From NCBI GenBank assembly GCA_005239435.1, contig SZNP01000001.1, positions 682,001 to 746,000 on the forward strand: a DNA stretch of 64,000 nt, given 5' to 3'. This DNA is from Halorussus salinisoli (GTDB lineage Archaea > Halobacteriota > Halobacteria > Halobacteriales > Haladaptataceae). Made by a program: the position numbers and the translations under genes. Below the pieces are notes generated by a model. It did no database searches, was not told where the DNA came from, and was given only the letters and a program-made list of their open reading frames with translations. Of this stretch, positions 8,487-16,860 are shown in pieces (position 1 is the first letter of the stretch; each line of letters opens with the position of its first letter).

Positions 8487-9063
8487 GGATACACCCCCTG
8501 TGGTCTCTCGTGTCCAACCGTCGTCGAACTGGTTTCGCCGGTAGTCGTTTCATTGTCTCCCCCTCTTTTCGGTTCGTTCTTGAATCGGAAATGGTGAACT
8601 CTCACACCTACTGGCGTACTTAACTGGACGCTACGAGAACTACCGTCGAAGCAGATTGCACTGGGCCTCAGTTGTACCCAGTCGGCAGTCAACGGTCGAA
8701 CTCGAGCGCGTCGACACGTCACCGTACATCGGACCCGGCGACGTTGGAGTCCGCCTCTCGTCGGCTCCGAGCGTTCGAGACCGAGGCGCAGACTGCCCTG
8801 AAGGATTTGGACAACGCCGTCACGGACGCAGGTATCGGTGACCTCCACGAGTTCGTCGGCTTCCCGGAGGACGTCGAGTGGGAGCACAGGTACATGCCTG
8901 CGGCTGAACGGGCGACGTACGACGACTCACTTGGCGATTCGATTACGGGGCCGGAGACAGGAGTACCGACCAGTGAGCAGTCGGTCTGGGAGTCGAGAAC
9001 GTGGATTCGGACTCGGTCGCGTTTCTGGGCTTCAGTCGCTGTTGAGTGGGTTTCGCTGAGCCA
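8487..9063. other. 577 bp gap with a possible gene remnant
   Basis: There is no complete gene. The proximal part should carry the UPF0058 promoter. Between about 8745 and 9010 a plus-strand frame reads like acidic haloarchaeal protein (RRLRAFETEAQTALKDLDNA, DLHEFVGFPEDVEWEHRYMP), but it has no good start and runs on into antisense sequence of the next gene. I read it as a fragment of a lost gene; its family is not recognised. Confidence 0.4.
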
Positions 9064-9540
9064 CTACTCTCGGTGTTCCTCGGGCGGTGCCGGTGGTTCT
9101 AACGCGTCTCTCAGCAGTTGAATCGTTCTCGATTCCGCAATCCACTCTCGTTTCACGGAGGTCCCGAGTCGCTCCGTCGTTCGATAGGCGAGTGACCCGC
9201 GCCACGTGCGTTCGACGACCGGGGTCAATCGGTCGAGGAGCGCGATGAACGGGGCGACGGTATAGGTGTCCCGGAGGTCGATGACAATAGCGTCGGGTTC
9301 CGGTTCCTTGGTGAGCCAGCGGTACAGGTGGGAGTGGCGGACGGAGTGGGCGAGCCTCCGAAGTCCGGTTACGACGACCGAGGTATCGGTCGCGTCGTTG
9401 GTGGAGCGTTCGGAAGTCGCGGCAACGCGACCAAACCATGTGGCAGCGAGCCACCCTCGTAATCGGGCGACCGTGTTCGCAACGAGTCCGACGAGGACGG
9501 ACTCCGCGAGATACCCTTCCTGTGGGGGTTGGTTCGTCAT
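9064..9540 (-). CDS. Haloarchaeal protein of unknown function, DUF4330 partner
   Basis: 158 residues from the ATG at 9540. It shares an ATGA-type 4-base overlap with the end of the upstream DUF4330 gene, so the two are coupled. The N-terminal 45 residues contain an amphipathic or hydrophobic segment (LVGLVANTVARLRGWLAATW), followed by a soluble alpha/beta region with IVIDLRDTYTVAPFIALLDRL and an acidic proline-rich tail. It is probably peripheral to the membrane. No catalytic motif was recognised; genomic coupling suggests a shared process with DUF4330. Confidence 0.7.
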   Translation of the reverse strand: MTNQPPQEGYLAESVLVGLVANTVARLRGWLAATWFGRVAATSERSTNDATDTSVVVTGLRRLAHSVRHSHLYRWLTKEPEPDAIVIDLRDTYTVAPFIALLDRLTPVVERTWRGSLAYRTTERLGTSVKREWIAESRTIQLLRDALEPPAPPEEHRE

Positions 9541-10010
9541 GAATTGGTTTGGACGCTCGTGACGTTCCCCTCGACGGTGACCGTCCCGAGGTCGAGGGAG
9601 AGCTCTCGGCCGACCTGAAGCGGTTCGCCATCGAATTGAATCTCTTCGTCTGACGTCGTGGTGGCGAGTGCGAGTTGTAGTGTTACGGTCTTCTTTTCGG
9701 GATGGGGTCGCTCGTGGAGCTCGCCGTGTTGATCCGCGACGACGACTTGGGACGGCTGGACGGATTTGTTCTCGACGGCAGTTATGGTGTCCGAGTCGAT
9801 TTGGCCTTCGGGGATGGCGTCCACGACGTAGGGTTGGACATCGGTGATTTCGAATGTGATGGACGTGTTCTGTTGGTCGGTGTCCGTGTCGTCCGCGGTC
9901 AGTACGAATGTCGTCCCACCGGCGGTGGCTACGAGGACGAGACATACAGCGAGTACGTCGATGATGTTGATGGTGCCGAAGAGGCGGCCCTTGTCGTCGA
10001 TAAAGGTCAT
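9537..10010 (-). CDS. DUF4330 family membrane-anchored protein
   Basis: 157 residues. The N-terminal signature DDKGRLFGTINIIDVLAV, followed by a single TM helix (about 14-36), is the hallmark of DUF4330. The rest is an extracytoplasmic beta-rich domain with acidic surface. The family has no assigned activity. It is first in a two-gene leftward operon, and the next gene starts before its stop. The ATG at 10010 is the only start that keeps the conserved N-terminus. Confidence 0.85.
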   Translation of the reverse strand: MTFIDDKGRLFGTINIIDVLAVCLVLVATAGGTTFVLTADDTDTDQQNTSITFEITDVQPYVVDAIPEGQIDSDTITAVENKSVQPSQVVVADQHGELHERPHPEKKTVTLQLALATTTSDEEIQFDGEPLQVGRELSLDLGTVTVEGNVTSVQTNS

Positions 10011-10367
10011 ATGTGTAATTCCGCCTTTGTGGTTCGGACTGTGGTTGGTCGGGCCGCTAAACTGTTGTGTTTCGTTCTAGTAATCCGGGTCTACAATGTG
10101 TCGGTACCTCTCACTTGGGTGAGGCTGTGCCGTTAAATACTAGTCGCCCGACGAATTCTGGCGAGACGTCTGCAGGTCCGCGGCGGTATCGACAGTGTTG
10201 GCTGGAACCGTCTTAACTCCGGCTCACACACCACATATCGACTTTCCCGCGAATTGTAACTCGGACATCACATTCGAAAGCCGAACTGTCGACTCATTCC
10301 GCGGCGAGATGGATTCGGTTGACGCCGACGAGTAGAATGCCTTCCACGACGGAATGATTTCATCGGG
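10011..10367. other. Non-coding gap
   Basis: The gap contains the promoter side of the DUF4330 operon. A TTAAATA box (about 10134-10140) could serve rightward transcription, but no gene follows it. Nothing else is supported. Confidence 0.4.
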
Positions 10368-10513
10368 TGTCGAAACGTCCGAGCGGATATCGACGACGAA
10401 CTTTATCGCTGAGTATCTTCGTCGATACAGAGGTGTTTTACGCCCACATGATTCGGGATGCCGAGCGCCACGACGCCGCCGTCGCCGCGATGGACGCCCT
10501 CCTCAACGGTGAG
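10368..10513 (+). pseudogene. VapBC toxin-antitoxin relic (antitoxin N-terminus joined to PIN N-terminus)
   Basis: Two adjacent fragments of a type II toxin-antitoxin pair are visible. At 10374-10412 one frame reads NVRADIDDELYR then stops, like the first residues of a VapB-type antitoxin. From 10415 another frame reads IFVDTEVFYAHMIRDAERHD through LLNGE, which is the first strand, catalytic Asp and first helix of a PIN-domain toxin. Nothing of the rest of either protein follows. An internal deletion between the two genes plus loss of the toxin 3' part explains the pattern. Confidence 0.6.
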
Positions 10514-10681
10514 TGCGTCAATGACGTTGAAGTACCCAAGTGCGACCGTTATCGTCAATGAGATTAATAATGGACTGGTTGGGGGTATCAAATCGTACTG
10601 AGCCATTTCATTAAACAATCTCGTTTGTCGTCGCTAGCGTTGAGGAACAGGAGGCTCTCCTGCGACTGCGGCCGAACGAGA

Positions 10682-11302
10682 TTAGTCGATGTGACCGAGT
10701 TCCGAGAGTCGGTCCTTGATGTCCTGTTCCTCCGAGCTATCGAGTTCGAAGTTGTAGTTCTGCTGGACGTCCTTGTCGAACACTTGAAGTTCTTGGAGTC
10801 GCTGTCTGACGTGTTCGACGCTTTCGGCCAAGGTCTGATCCTCGGTATCAACGACAATGTCTGGGTTGTGGGGTTCTTGGAATGGGTGGTTGACTCCAGT
10901 AAAGTTCTCAATCTTGCCTTGGCGGGCCTGCTGGTAGAGGTTCTTCGGGTCGCGGTTGGCACACTCCTCGACGGAGCATTTAACGTAGATGAGAACAAAC
11001 TCACCCTCTGGTTCAACGATTTCTCGCGCCTTCTGCTGGGATTCGCGGAACGGGGTTATCATGCCCGTGACGACGGAGATTCCGTTTCGGTTGAGAAGCT
11101 TACTGATGAACGCCGTACGTCGGTTATTCGTCGCTCGGTCTTCCCGTGTAAAGCCGAGGTCCGGGTGAAGACTCTTTCGAACCTCGTCGCCATCAAGGTT
11201 TTCGACGGGGATCTCTCGCTCTCGGAGGTCCGCTTCGATGCGACTAGCGAGTGTCGATTTCCCCGACGCCGGACGGCCCATGAACCATAATGTTGATGTC
11301 AT
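10682..11302 (-). CDS. cysC: Adenylylsulfate (APS) kinase
   Basis: Phosphorylates APS with ATP to give PAPS, the donor for sulfotransferases. 206 residues with Walker A GRPASGKST (about 9-17; most CysC proteins have a GLSGSGKST-type sequence), the DGDEVRKSL motif, the DLGFTREDRATNNRR substrate loop, and the family PKNLYQQARQGKIENFTG segment followed by the HPFQEPHNPDI lid. The C-terminal 45 residues (after VDTEDQ) are a helical extension. The ATG overlaps the ATP sulfurylase stop by four bases, so sat and cysC are one operon. The sulfotransferase nearby argues for PAPS use in glycan sulfation rather than assimilation. Confidence 0.95.
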   Translation of the reverse strand: MTSTLWFMGRPASGKSTLASRIEADLREREIPVENLDGDEVRKSLHPDLGFTREDRATNNRRTAFISKLLNRNGISVVTGMITPFRESQQKAREIVEPEGEFVLIYVKCSVEECANRDPKNLYQQARQGKIENFTGVNHPFQEPHNPDIVVDTEDQTLAESVEHVRQRLQELQVFDKDVQQNYNFELDSSEEQDIKDRLSELGHID

Positions 11303-12462
11303 AATGCCTGCTCCTGAGACTTCTTCCGTTCGATGAATGGATTTTCAGCGTCCATAATGTAGCTTGCTACTTCCGACCGCATCATTTTCTTCGACGGCAA
11401 TTCACCGTTTTGAATCAGTTCGCGGATTTTCGTGCCGCTGGGGTGAATCTGTTCGTCGTCGTCGTGCGGGCATACTTTCTCGGAGACCATACCGTCACAG
11501 CGCGTGCAGTAGAACGCGAAGTCGTAAAAGAGCGGTTTGATACCCAAATCTTCGATTTCTTTGAAAATACGCTGTGCGTCGAATCCGCCGTAGAAGTCCT
11601 TGACGCCAGCGTGATCGCGTCCGATGATGAAATGACTGCAACCCTGATTTTTCCGAACGAGCGCGTCGAAGATCGCCTCCCGGGGGCCAGCGTAGTTCAT
11701 TTTGCTGGGGAATACCGTCAATGCCGTCCGCTGGTCGGGGTAGTAGGACTCAAGCAGTTTCTGGTACGCACCGAGGATGACTTCATCCCGGTAGTCGCCG
11801 GGTTTTTTCTCACCGAGCTTCGGTTGGACTAGCAGGCCATCTACCCGTTCGAGACCGGATTTCTGAATGTACTCGTGGGCACGGTGGGGCGCGTTTCGGG
11901 TCTGGAACCCGACGACGCTCTCCCAGCCTCGGTGTTCGAACAGGACCCGCGTCTCCCGCGGTAAGAGGTCGAACTCGTTGTAACGGTACTGGTCGAAGAC
12001 GAACACCGTCCCACCTACGAAGAAGTCGTCTCGCTGGTAGAGATTGCGGACGCCAGGGTGGGAACGGTCCGTCGTTCCGAAGATTTTCGACGCCGCCTCT
12101 TTTTCATTATACTTGTAAATCTCGCTCACCTCTATCGCCCCAACCAACTCGCCGTGGGGATCTTTGAGTCCAACTTTTTCACCGGGAGTGAGGGCGTCAA
12201 CCTCATCGTTAGAGACGTCAAGCACGATGGGAAGGGGCCAGACGGTCCCGTCTTCTAGTGTCATGTCATTTATAACTTTGAGAAAGTCGTTCCGGTCTAA
12301 GAACCCCTCTATCGGACTGTACCGACCAGTTGCGATGTTGAGTAAATCCTGATACTGGTCTTGGTCGAGTCGTATCGACTCGGCCAGTCGTATTTGTAGT
12401 TGCTCGCGGTGTTTCTCACCGACAACACGGTCAACCAGTTTACCACCGTGAGGTTCAATCAT
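11299..12462 (-). CDS. sat: ATP sulfurylase (sulfate adenylyltransferase)
   Basis: Makes APS and pyrophosphate from sulfate and ATP. 387 residues, the normal length of the single-domain Sat type. Visible active-site signatures are QTRNAPHRAHEYIQK (about residues 197-211), FPSKMNYAGPREAIFDALVR and IIGRDHAGVKDFYG. Near the end comes the archaeal zinc-knuckle region YCTRCDGMVSEKVCPH followed by SGTKIRELI. It is first in the leftward sat-cysC operon and divergent from the flippase gene. A TATA-like ATTTATCA (minus strand, about 12486-12494) lies at leaderless distance from the ATG at 12462. Its position at the edge of a glycan cluster with a sulfotransferase suggests a dedicated sulfate-activation supply. 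Confidence 0.96.
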   Translation of the reverse strand: MIEPHGGKLVDRVVGEKHREQLQIRLAESIRLDQDQYQDLLNIATGRYSPIEGFLDRNDFLKVINDMTLEDGTVWPLPIVLDVSNDEVDALTPGEKVGLKDPHGELVGAIEVSEIYKYNEKEAASKIFGTTDRSHPGVRNLYQRDDFFVGGTVFVFDQYRYNEFDLLPRETRVLFEHRGWESVVGFQTRNAPHRAHEYIQKSGLERVDGLLVQPKLGEKKPGDYRDEVILGAYQKLLESYYPDQRTALTVFPSKMNYAGPREAIFDALVRKNQGCSHFIIGRDHAGVKDFYGGFDAQRIFKEIEDLGIKPLFYDFAFYCTRCDGMVSEKVCPHDDDEQIHPSGTKIRELIQNGELPSKKMMRSEVASYIMDAENPFIERKKSQEQAL

Positions 12463-12679
12463 GGAACCTGTTCTCCAGTGAAGACTGATAAATGTAATTA
12501 TCTCCGGTCAAGTCAGTTTCAACCCACGCCACGGATAGATACTTTTTTGCGGAGATCGTGATATTCCTCTATTAGTTCTGGAAATCGACCCTACGGCTCA
12601 ACATTCGAACGATCTTCCTATCCATGTCCCTCAAGGTGAGCGGTCAATTCAATCCCTCAAACTGCAATTCCCCCTCAGA
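12463..12679. promoter_or_regulatory. Divergent intergenic region, sat and flippase
   Basis: 217 bp between divergent genes. A TATA-like ATTTATCA on the minus strand near 12490 fits the sat start. No convincing box was seen for the rightward flippase, which has only AT-rich sequence near 12640-12660. Confidence 0.45.
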
Positions 12680-14107
12680 ATGAGCATCGTAAAAAAATAC
12701 ATTCGTGATAGTCTCGTCGGTGTCGTCGGGAAGGCTACGAAGCTAATCGGCGGCTATGGGAGCTTGTGGCTACTCACGAAAATCCTCACGGAAGCAGGCT
12801 ACGGTAATTATGTAACTAGTTTTGCGATAGCCACGCTCATTGCACTGTTCGCACAAATCGGACTTCGGCAGGCAACGATTCAGCGCATTTCTGAACTCGT
12901 TACAAAAAAGGATACTGACCGCGTGTACGAGTACGCCGGTGCCACCGTCACGTGGGTCGGTCTCATCGGACTAGCAGCCAGCGTACTCCTTTGGGTGAGT
13001 GCCCCACTCCTGACGTTCGTCTTTCCAACAGAGGGCGTCGTCCAATGGGTCAAACTACTTGCACTCCTGATTCCGGGGATGGCCGTTCGACCAATCTGCA
13101 CCGGCATCTTGCGAGGATTCGAACGGATTTCGGAGTCGATAGTGTTCGGGCAAATATTCGTCCAGCTAGTCCGGCTACTAGGACTGCTGGTCGTGTTATT
13201 CCTCTGGCCGACGCCTGCGGGGGTCGTGCTCGCGCTCGGGGCGTCGTTCTACCTTCCGATTTTGGTCTTCGGATTCTACAGTCGCGGTTGGAGGTATCTG
13301 AACGTCTCGGGACTCTCCCGTTCGCACATGAAGTTCTCGGTCTATCTACTGGCGAACTCTATTGCAAGTCGGTTTCTGAAGAATACGGACGTACTGCTCC
13401 TCTCGGCGCTCGCCGGAGCTACGGCGACCGGCGGGTACAACGTCGCCTGGAAGATTGCCGTCATCGTTCGGTACGGGGACCAAGTCTTGACCAACATCCT
13501 CCAACCGCGGATCTCGAAGTTCCTTGAAACGGGCGACGACGAGGGGCTCATGACCGAGTACGACTGGGTGCGAGACATTTCGGTTGCGGTCGGGATACCG
13601 GTCGTTCTCGTCATACTACTATTCGGGTATGAATTGCTCGCGGTTTTCGGGTCATACGCGGAATACTACCCCGTTCTCCTCCTCTTGGCAGTCGGCGGGG
13701 TAATCAATGCGTCGTTCGGTACCGTCGGACAAATACTTCTCATGGGTAAAAAAGGGCGGTTGGTGCTGGTCAATACGGTGTTCAGTCTCGGGTCGAATAT
13801 CGTGTTAAACGCATTGCTAATCCCACGATACGCCAGTATCGGCGCGGCGATAGCGACCGTTCTCACGGTGTACTTCCTCACAAATCTCCTCGGTGCGCTT
13901 GAAGTAAAGTACGTCATGGGAATCGACACGCTGGACGCGAAGACGTTCGCCGTGACCGGCGTCGTGACCAGTGTCGTCCTGCTCCGACTCGCTCACTACG
14001 AAAACGCAATTCCGGTCGCTATCGGTGCGACAGTCGTCGCGTCGGGTCTGTTGGTGTATCGGAACAAGCAGTTCCTCTCAGTCGCGATAGCGGACAGGAC
14101 GGAGTAG
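12680..14107 (+). CDS. Polysaccharide/oligosaccharide flippase (Wzx-like)
   Basis: 475 residues with about 12-14 hydrophobic helices, in the MOP/polysaccharide synthase (RfbX/Wzx) family. It starts MSIVKKYIRDSLVGVVGKATKLIGGYGSL, a basic amphipathic opening typical of haloarchaeal flippases. Conserved features include the YGNYVTSFAIATLIALFAQIGLRQ region and the central Q-rich loop before PRISKFLETGD. The expected job is to flip lipid-linked glycan across the membrane before polymerisation or transfer. It leads the rightward glycan gene series; the sulfotransferase starts 51 bp after its stop. Confidence 0.9.
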   Translation: MSIVKKYIRDSLVGVVGKATKLIGGYGSLWLLTKILTEAGYGNYVTSFAIATLIALFAQIGLRQATIQRISELVTKKDTDRVYEYAGATVTWVGLIGLAASVLLWVSAPLLTFVFPTEGVVQWVKLLALLIPGMAVRPICTGILRGFERISESIVFGQIFVQLVRLLGLLVVLFLWPTPAGVVLALGASFYLPILVFGFYSRGWRYLNVSGLSRSHMKFSVYLLANSIASRFLKNTDVLLLSALAGATATGGYNVAWKIAVIVRYGDQVLTNILQPRISKFLETGDDEGLMTEYDWVRDISVAVGIPVVLVILLFGYELLAVFGSYAEYYPVLLLLAVGGVINASFGTVGQILLMGKKGRLVLVNTVFSLGSNIVLNALLIPRYASIGAAIATVLTVYFLTNLLGALEVKYVMGIDTLDAKTFAVTGVVTSVVLLRLAHYENAIPVAIGATVVASGLLVYRNKQFLSVAIADRTE

Positions 14108-14158
14108 CGATGCGTATAAGTGTTCGCTGGAGAGACACTCGAAAACATACCTGTACCC

Positions 14159-15010
14159 ATGTCCGAGTCACCCCTGCCCGATTTCATCATCGCTGGCCCG
14201 CAAAAGTGTGCGACAACGTGGTTATACGAGTGCCTCTACGAGCATCCCGACGTTCTTCTTCCCGAAACCGACTCCGTCCACTACTTCGATATGAAATATC
14301 ACCGAGACGAAGAGTGGTATCGACAGCACTTTTCGGAGTACGACGGCGAGACACTCGTCGGTGAGGAGACACCGACATATATCCGAAAACAACAAGCACC
14401 AAAACGGATTTCTGACATGCTTCCGGACGTGAAAGTGATATTTACTCTTCGGAACCCGATGGACCGTGCATTTTCTCACTACTGGCATGAAAAGAGCAAA
14501 GACAAGATTTCGTTCGAATTTTACGAAATCCTCGAAAACTACGACCTATTCCAAAACTGGGTCGAACCGGGTTTTTACTACCAACATTTGAAACGATATG
14601 AAGAATACTTTTCCGCGGATCAAATTAAAGTACTCTTCTTTGACGACCTCGTTGAAGACGACCGGGCGTACCTACAGGAGGTATACTCATTCCTCGAAAT
14701 AGACAATTATACGCCGTCGGTTTTGGACGAGAAGGTCAACCAGGGAAAGTTCCGGGACATCAACAAGCAGTGGGTTTACAATCAATTCGCGAATGCATTC
14801 AAGACCTACGCCCCGAATGAAGCTGTCGAAGCTGTCCGACCACTCCATACCCACACACGGGAATTGCTTGCGTCGAAAAACGAATACGAGAAGGGAATGA
14901 ACGAACAAGTCCGCAAACGGCTTGAAGCAGTCTTCGCCGACGAGATGCGGCATCTTTCAGAGTATACTGGCCGTGACTTAGACCACTGGTTCCAGACTCG
15001 CTCACTATGA
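14159..15010 (+). CDS. PAPS-dependent sulfotransferase
   Basis: 283 residues from ATG 14159; an upstream non-ATG start adds 13 residues that look like spacer. The 5'-phosphosulfate-binding loop FIIAGPQKCATTWLYECL (about residues 8-25) and the 3'-phosphate-binding motif FTLRNPMDRAFSHYW (about 98-112) are both present, as in sulfotransferase family 1/heparan-sulfate-type enzymes. No signal peptide is seen, so it should act in the cytoplasm on nucleotide- or lipid-linked sugar. It overlaps the FkbM methyltransferase start by four bases. With cysC and sat a few kb away, it completes a sulfation module. GC content is lower than in flanking housekeeping-like genes. Confidence 0.93.
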   Translation: MSESPLPDFIIAGPQKCATTWLYECLYEHPDVLLPETDSVHYFDMKYHRDEEWYRQHFSEYDGETLVGEETPTYIRKQQAPKRISDMLPDVKVIFTLRNPMDRAFSHYWHEKSKDKISFEFYEILENYDLFQNWVEPGFYYQHLKRYEEYFSADQIKVLFFDDLVEDDRAYLQEVYSFLEIDNYTPSVLDEKVNQGKFRDINKQWVYNQFANAFKTYAPNEAVEAVRPLHTHTRELLASKNEYEKGMNEQVRKRLEAVFADEMRHLSEYTGRDLDHWFQTRSL

Positions 15011-15879
15011 TTGATATAAAAGAACATATACCGAAAGCGGTCAAACAAGTCTACCGTTCGTTTCGGAACCCTGATTCAGATGCCCTGTTCAACTTGCGAT
15101 ATCGGCATAAGCGACAACACACCTTGGAGTCTCAAAACCTTAAACTTCTGTTCGACACTTCGACACTAATTGCGAAACGGTGGTTCTTCCCGCGCTATTC
15201 GGACGGAAGTCTCCACGAACCTGTGGTGTCCAAGAAACTGATTAGTGTACTTGATACCGATTCTGTCTTCTTCGATGTCGGGGCGAACGTCGGGTATTAT
15301 TCTGTCCTAGCTTCTCAGCGATGTAAGACTGGTCACGTCCATTCGTTCGAACTTGACCCACGTCTCGCTAGCATCATTGCATCACACTTTGAGCTATCTT
15401 CAGCCCAAAACGCGACAATAACTTGTGCAGGGGTTTCTGATAGTTCGGGAGAATTTGTGTCGTTCACACCGCACCAGTCAGGAAATCTTTCGACGAATAC
15501 GGTTCAAGAAGACCGTGGAGGAAGAACAAACGGTCTCAAAGTCCCGTCTCTTACGTTAGATAAGTACTGCTCTAAAACCGAAATAGCTCCCGATGTGTTG
15601 AAAATCGACGTTGAGGGATTCGAGAGGCAGGTTTTAGAAGGGGGAGCTAATATATTGGAAAAATCCCCACCGCGAGCGTTATTCTTAGAACTCCATCCAA
15701 ACTTGGTTGATAATTTCGGTATCGCGCCGCGAGAGATATTATCACTTCTCAATGAATTCGGGTACACGTGCTATCGCTTCGCTGACCACCGTAGCCACGT
15801 CCACCCTGCAGACTCGCTGTCGCTGATCTCTACCCCCCCGAATATCGAGAACAACTGTATGCTGTATTGTAGTCGGTAA
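15007..15879 (+). CDS. FkbM family methyltransferase
   Basis: 290 residues. The SAM-binding motif I FFDVGANVGYYSVLAS lies at about 92-107, and the FkbM-typical LKIDVEGFERQVLEGG at about 198-213. Members methylate hydroxyl groups on sugars or secondary metabolites. The ATG lies within the stop of the sulfotransferase gene (ATGA overlap), and the deacetylase follows after 4 bp, so the three are co-translated. It is likely an O-methyltransferase acting on the same glycan. Codon use is AT-richer than average for this genome, consistent with island origin. Confidence 0.9.
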   Translation: MIDIKEHIPKAVKQVYRSFRNPDSDALFNLRYRHKRQHTLESQNLKLLFDTSTLIAKRWFFPRYSDGSLHEPVVSKKLISVLDTDSVFFDVGANVGYYSVLASQRCKTGHVHSFELDPRLASIIASHFELSSAQNATITCAGVSDSSGEFVSFTPHQSGNLSTNTVQEDRGGRTNGLKVPSLTLDKYCSKTEIAPDVLKIDVEGFERQVLEGGANILEKSPPRALFLELHPNLVDNFGIAPREILSLLNEFGYTCYRFADHRSHVHPADSLSLISTPPNIENNCMLYCSR

Positions 15880-15883
15880 CGCT

Positions 15884-16810
15884 ATGCTGAGACGCTCATT
15901 CAGTACCACGGCGAACGTCGCACGCGATGCATACGGTCGTCTCCGCCACCCCCGCAGAGAGATGAAGGAGCCGACCGTCGTCATGTTTCACGGCGTCTCC
16001 GAGTGTGCCAGTCGAGACTGGGGACCATGGCAGTACACAGTTACGCCCGACCAACTAGACGAACGACTGGCGAGACTGTGCAAGCACCACAAAATCGTCT
16101 CATTGGACGAACTCTCTGCCTGGCTCGCTGGACGTGGTTCGATTCCTGAAGACGCGCTCGTCGTGACCTTCGACGATGGCTATCGAGATTTCTTGACGGA
16201 GGCAGTCCCGATTTTGGAGCGCTACAAAGTTCCTGCGACGGTATACGTCTCGACTTCTCTTCTCGGAGCAGACCCCCCGTTCGAGCAGCGACTCGGTGAA
16301 GCACTCCTCGCTATGGACACCATCGACGTGACGTTCGACGGCAGTCGAATCGACCGTTCGCTCGACTCGTTGGACGACGTGGTCTCGGTGTACGAGATGC
16401 TTCGGGGAGCGACGAAGTACGCCCGGACGGAGCATCGAGAGGCACTGCTGTCTCGACTTGATACGAGTGGGGCGTCCACTGAGGAGATGCTCACTCCGAC
16501 TGCAGTCAGCGACCTTGCAGACCACCCCCTCGTAACGGTCGGGTCCCACGGGCACGAACACGTCCCATTCGGGATGCTCTCGGGCGACGAAATTGCAGAG
16601 AACGTCGAGACCTCTGTTGAGCGATTGGCTTCGCTTCTTGGCAGGCGACCGCGACATTTTTCGTTTCCGTACGGTTCACACGATAGGGCGGCGATTCGGA
16701 CCGTCCACTCGCGTGGGTTCGAGAGCGTAGCGACGACCGAACCCAGACCCGTGCGTCCCCGAGACTGGGACCGCAGGACCCTCCCGCGATACGACGGGGC
16801 TGTGCCGTAG
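15884..16810 (+). CDS. Polysaccharide deacetylase family protein
   Basis: 308 residues with the NodB homology fold of carbohydrate esterase family 4. The catalytic-Asp motif VVTFDDGYRDF lies at about 91-101, the metal-binding GSHGHEHVPFG at about 222-232 and the RRPRHFSFPYGSHD motif at about 253-266. CE4 enzymes remove N-acetyl (or O-acetyl) groups from sugars. There is no signal peptide, so a cytoplasmic, lipid-linked or nucleotide-sugar substrate is likely. It is tightly linked to the FkbM gene and followed 50 bp later by the PHP gene. Confidence 0.9.
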   Translation: MLRRSFSTTANVARDAYGRLRHPRREMKEPTVVMFHGVSECASRDWGPWQYTVTPDQLDERLARLCKHHKIVSLDELSAWLAGRGSIPEDALVVTFDDGYRDFLTEAVPILERYKVPATVYVSTSLLGADPPFEQRLGEALLAMDTIDVTFDGSRIDRSLDSLDDVVSVYEMLRGATKYARTEHREALLSRLDTSGASTEEMLTPTAVSDLADHPLVTVGSHGHEHVPFGMLSGDEIAENVETSVERLASLLGRRPRHFSFPYGSHDRAAIRTVHSRGFESVATTEPRPVRPRDWDRRTLPRYDGAVP

Positions 16811-16860
16811 CGAGTTGGAAATCTTTACGTTTGAATGCCCTCGAATGAGGTTATACCACG

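Noticed and set aside
10700..11300. Assimilatory sulfate reduction operon
   Set aside because: Only sat and cysC are present; no PAPS or sulfite reductase genes are in the window, and a sulfotransferase is adjacent.
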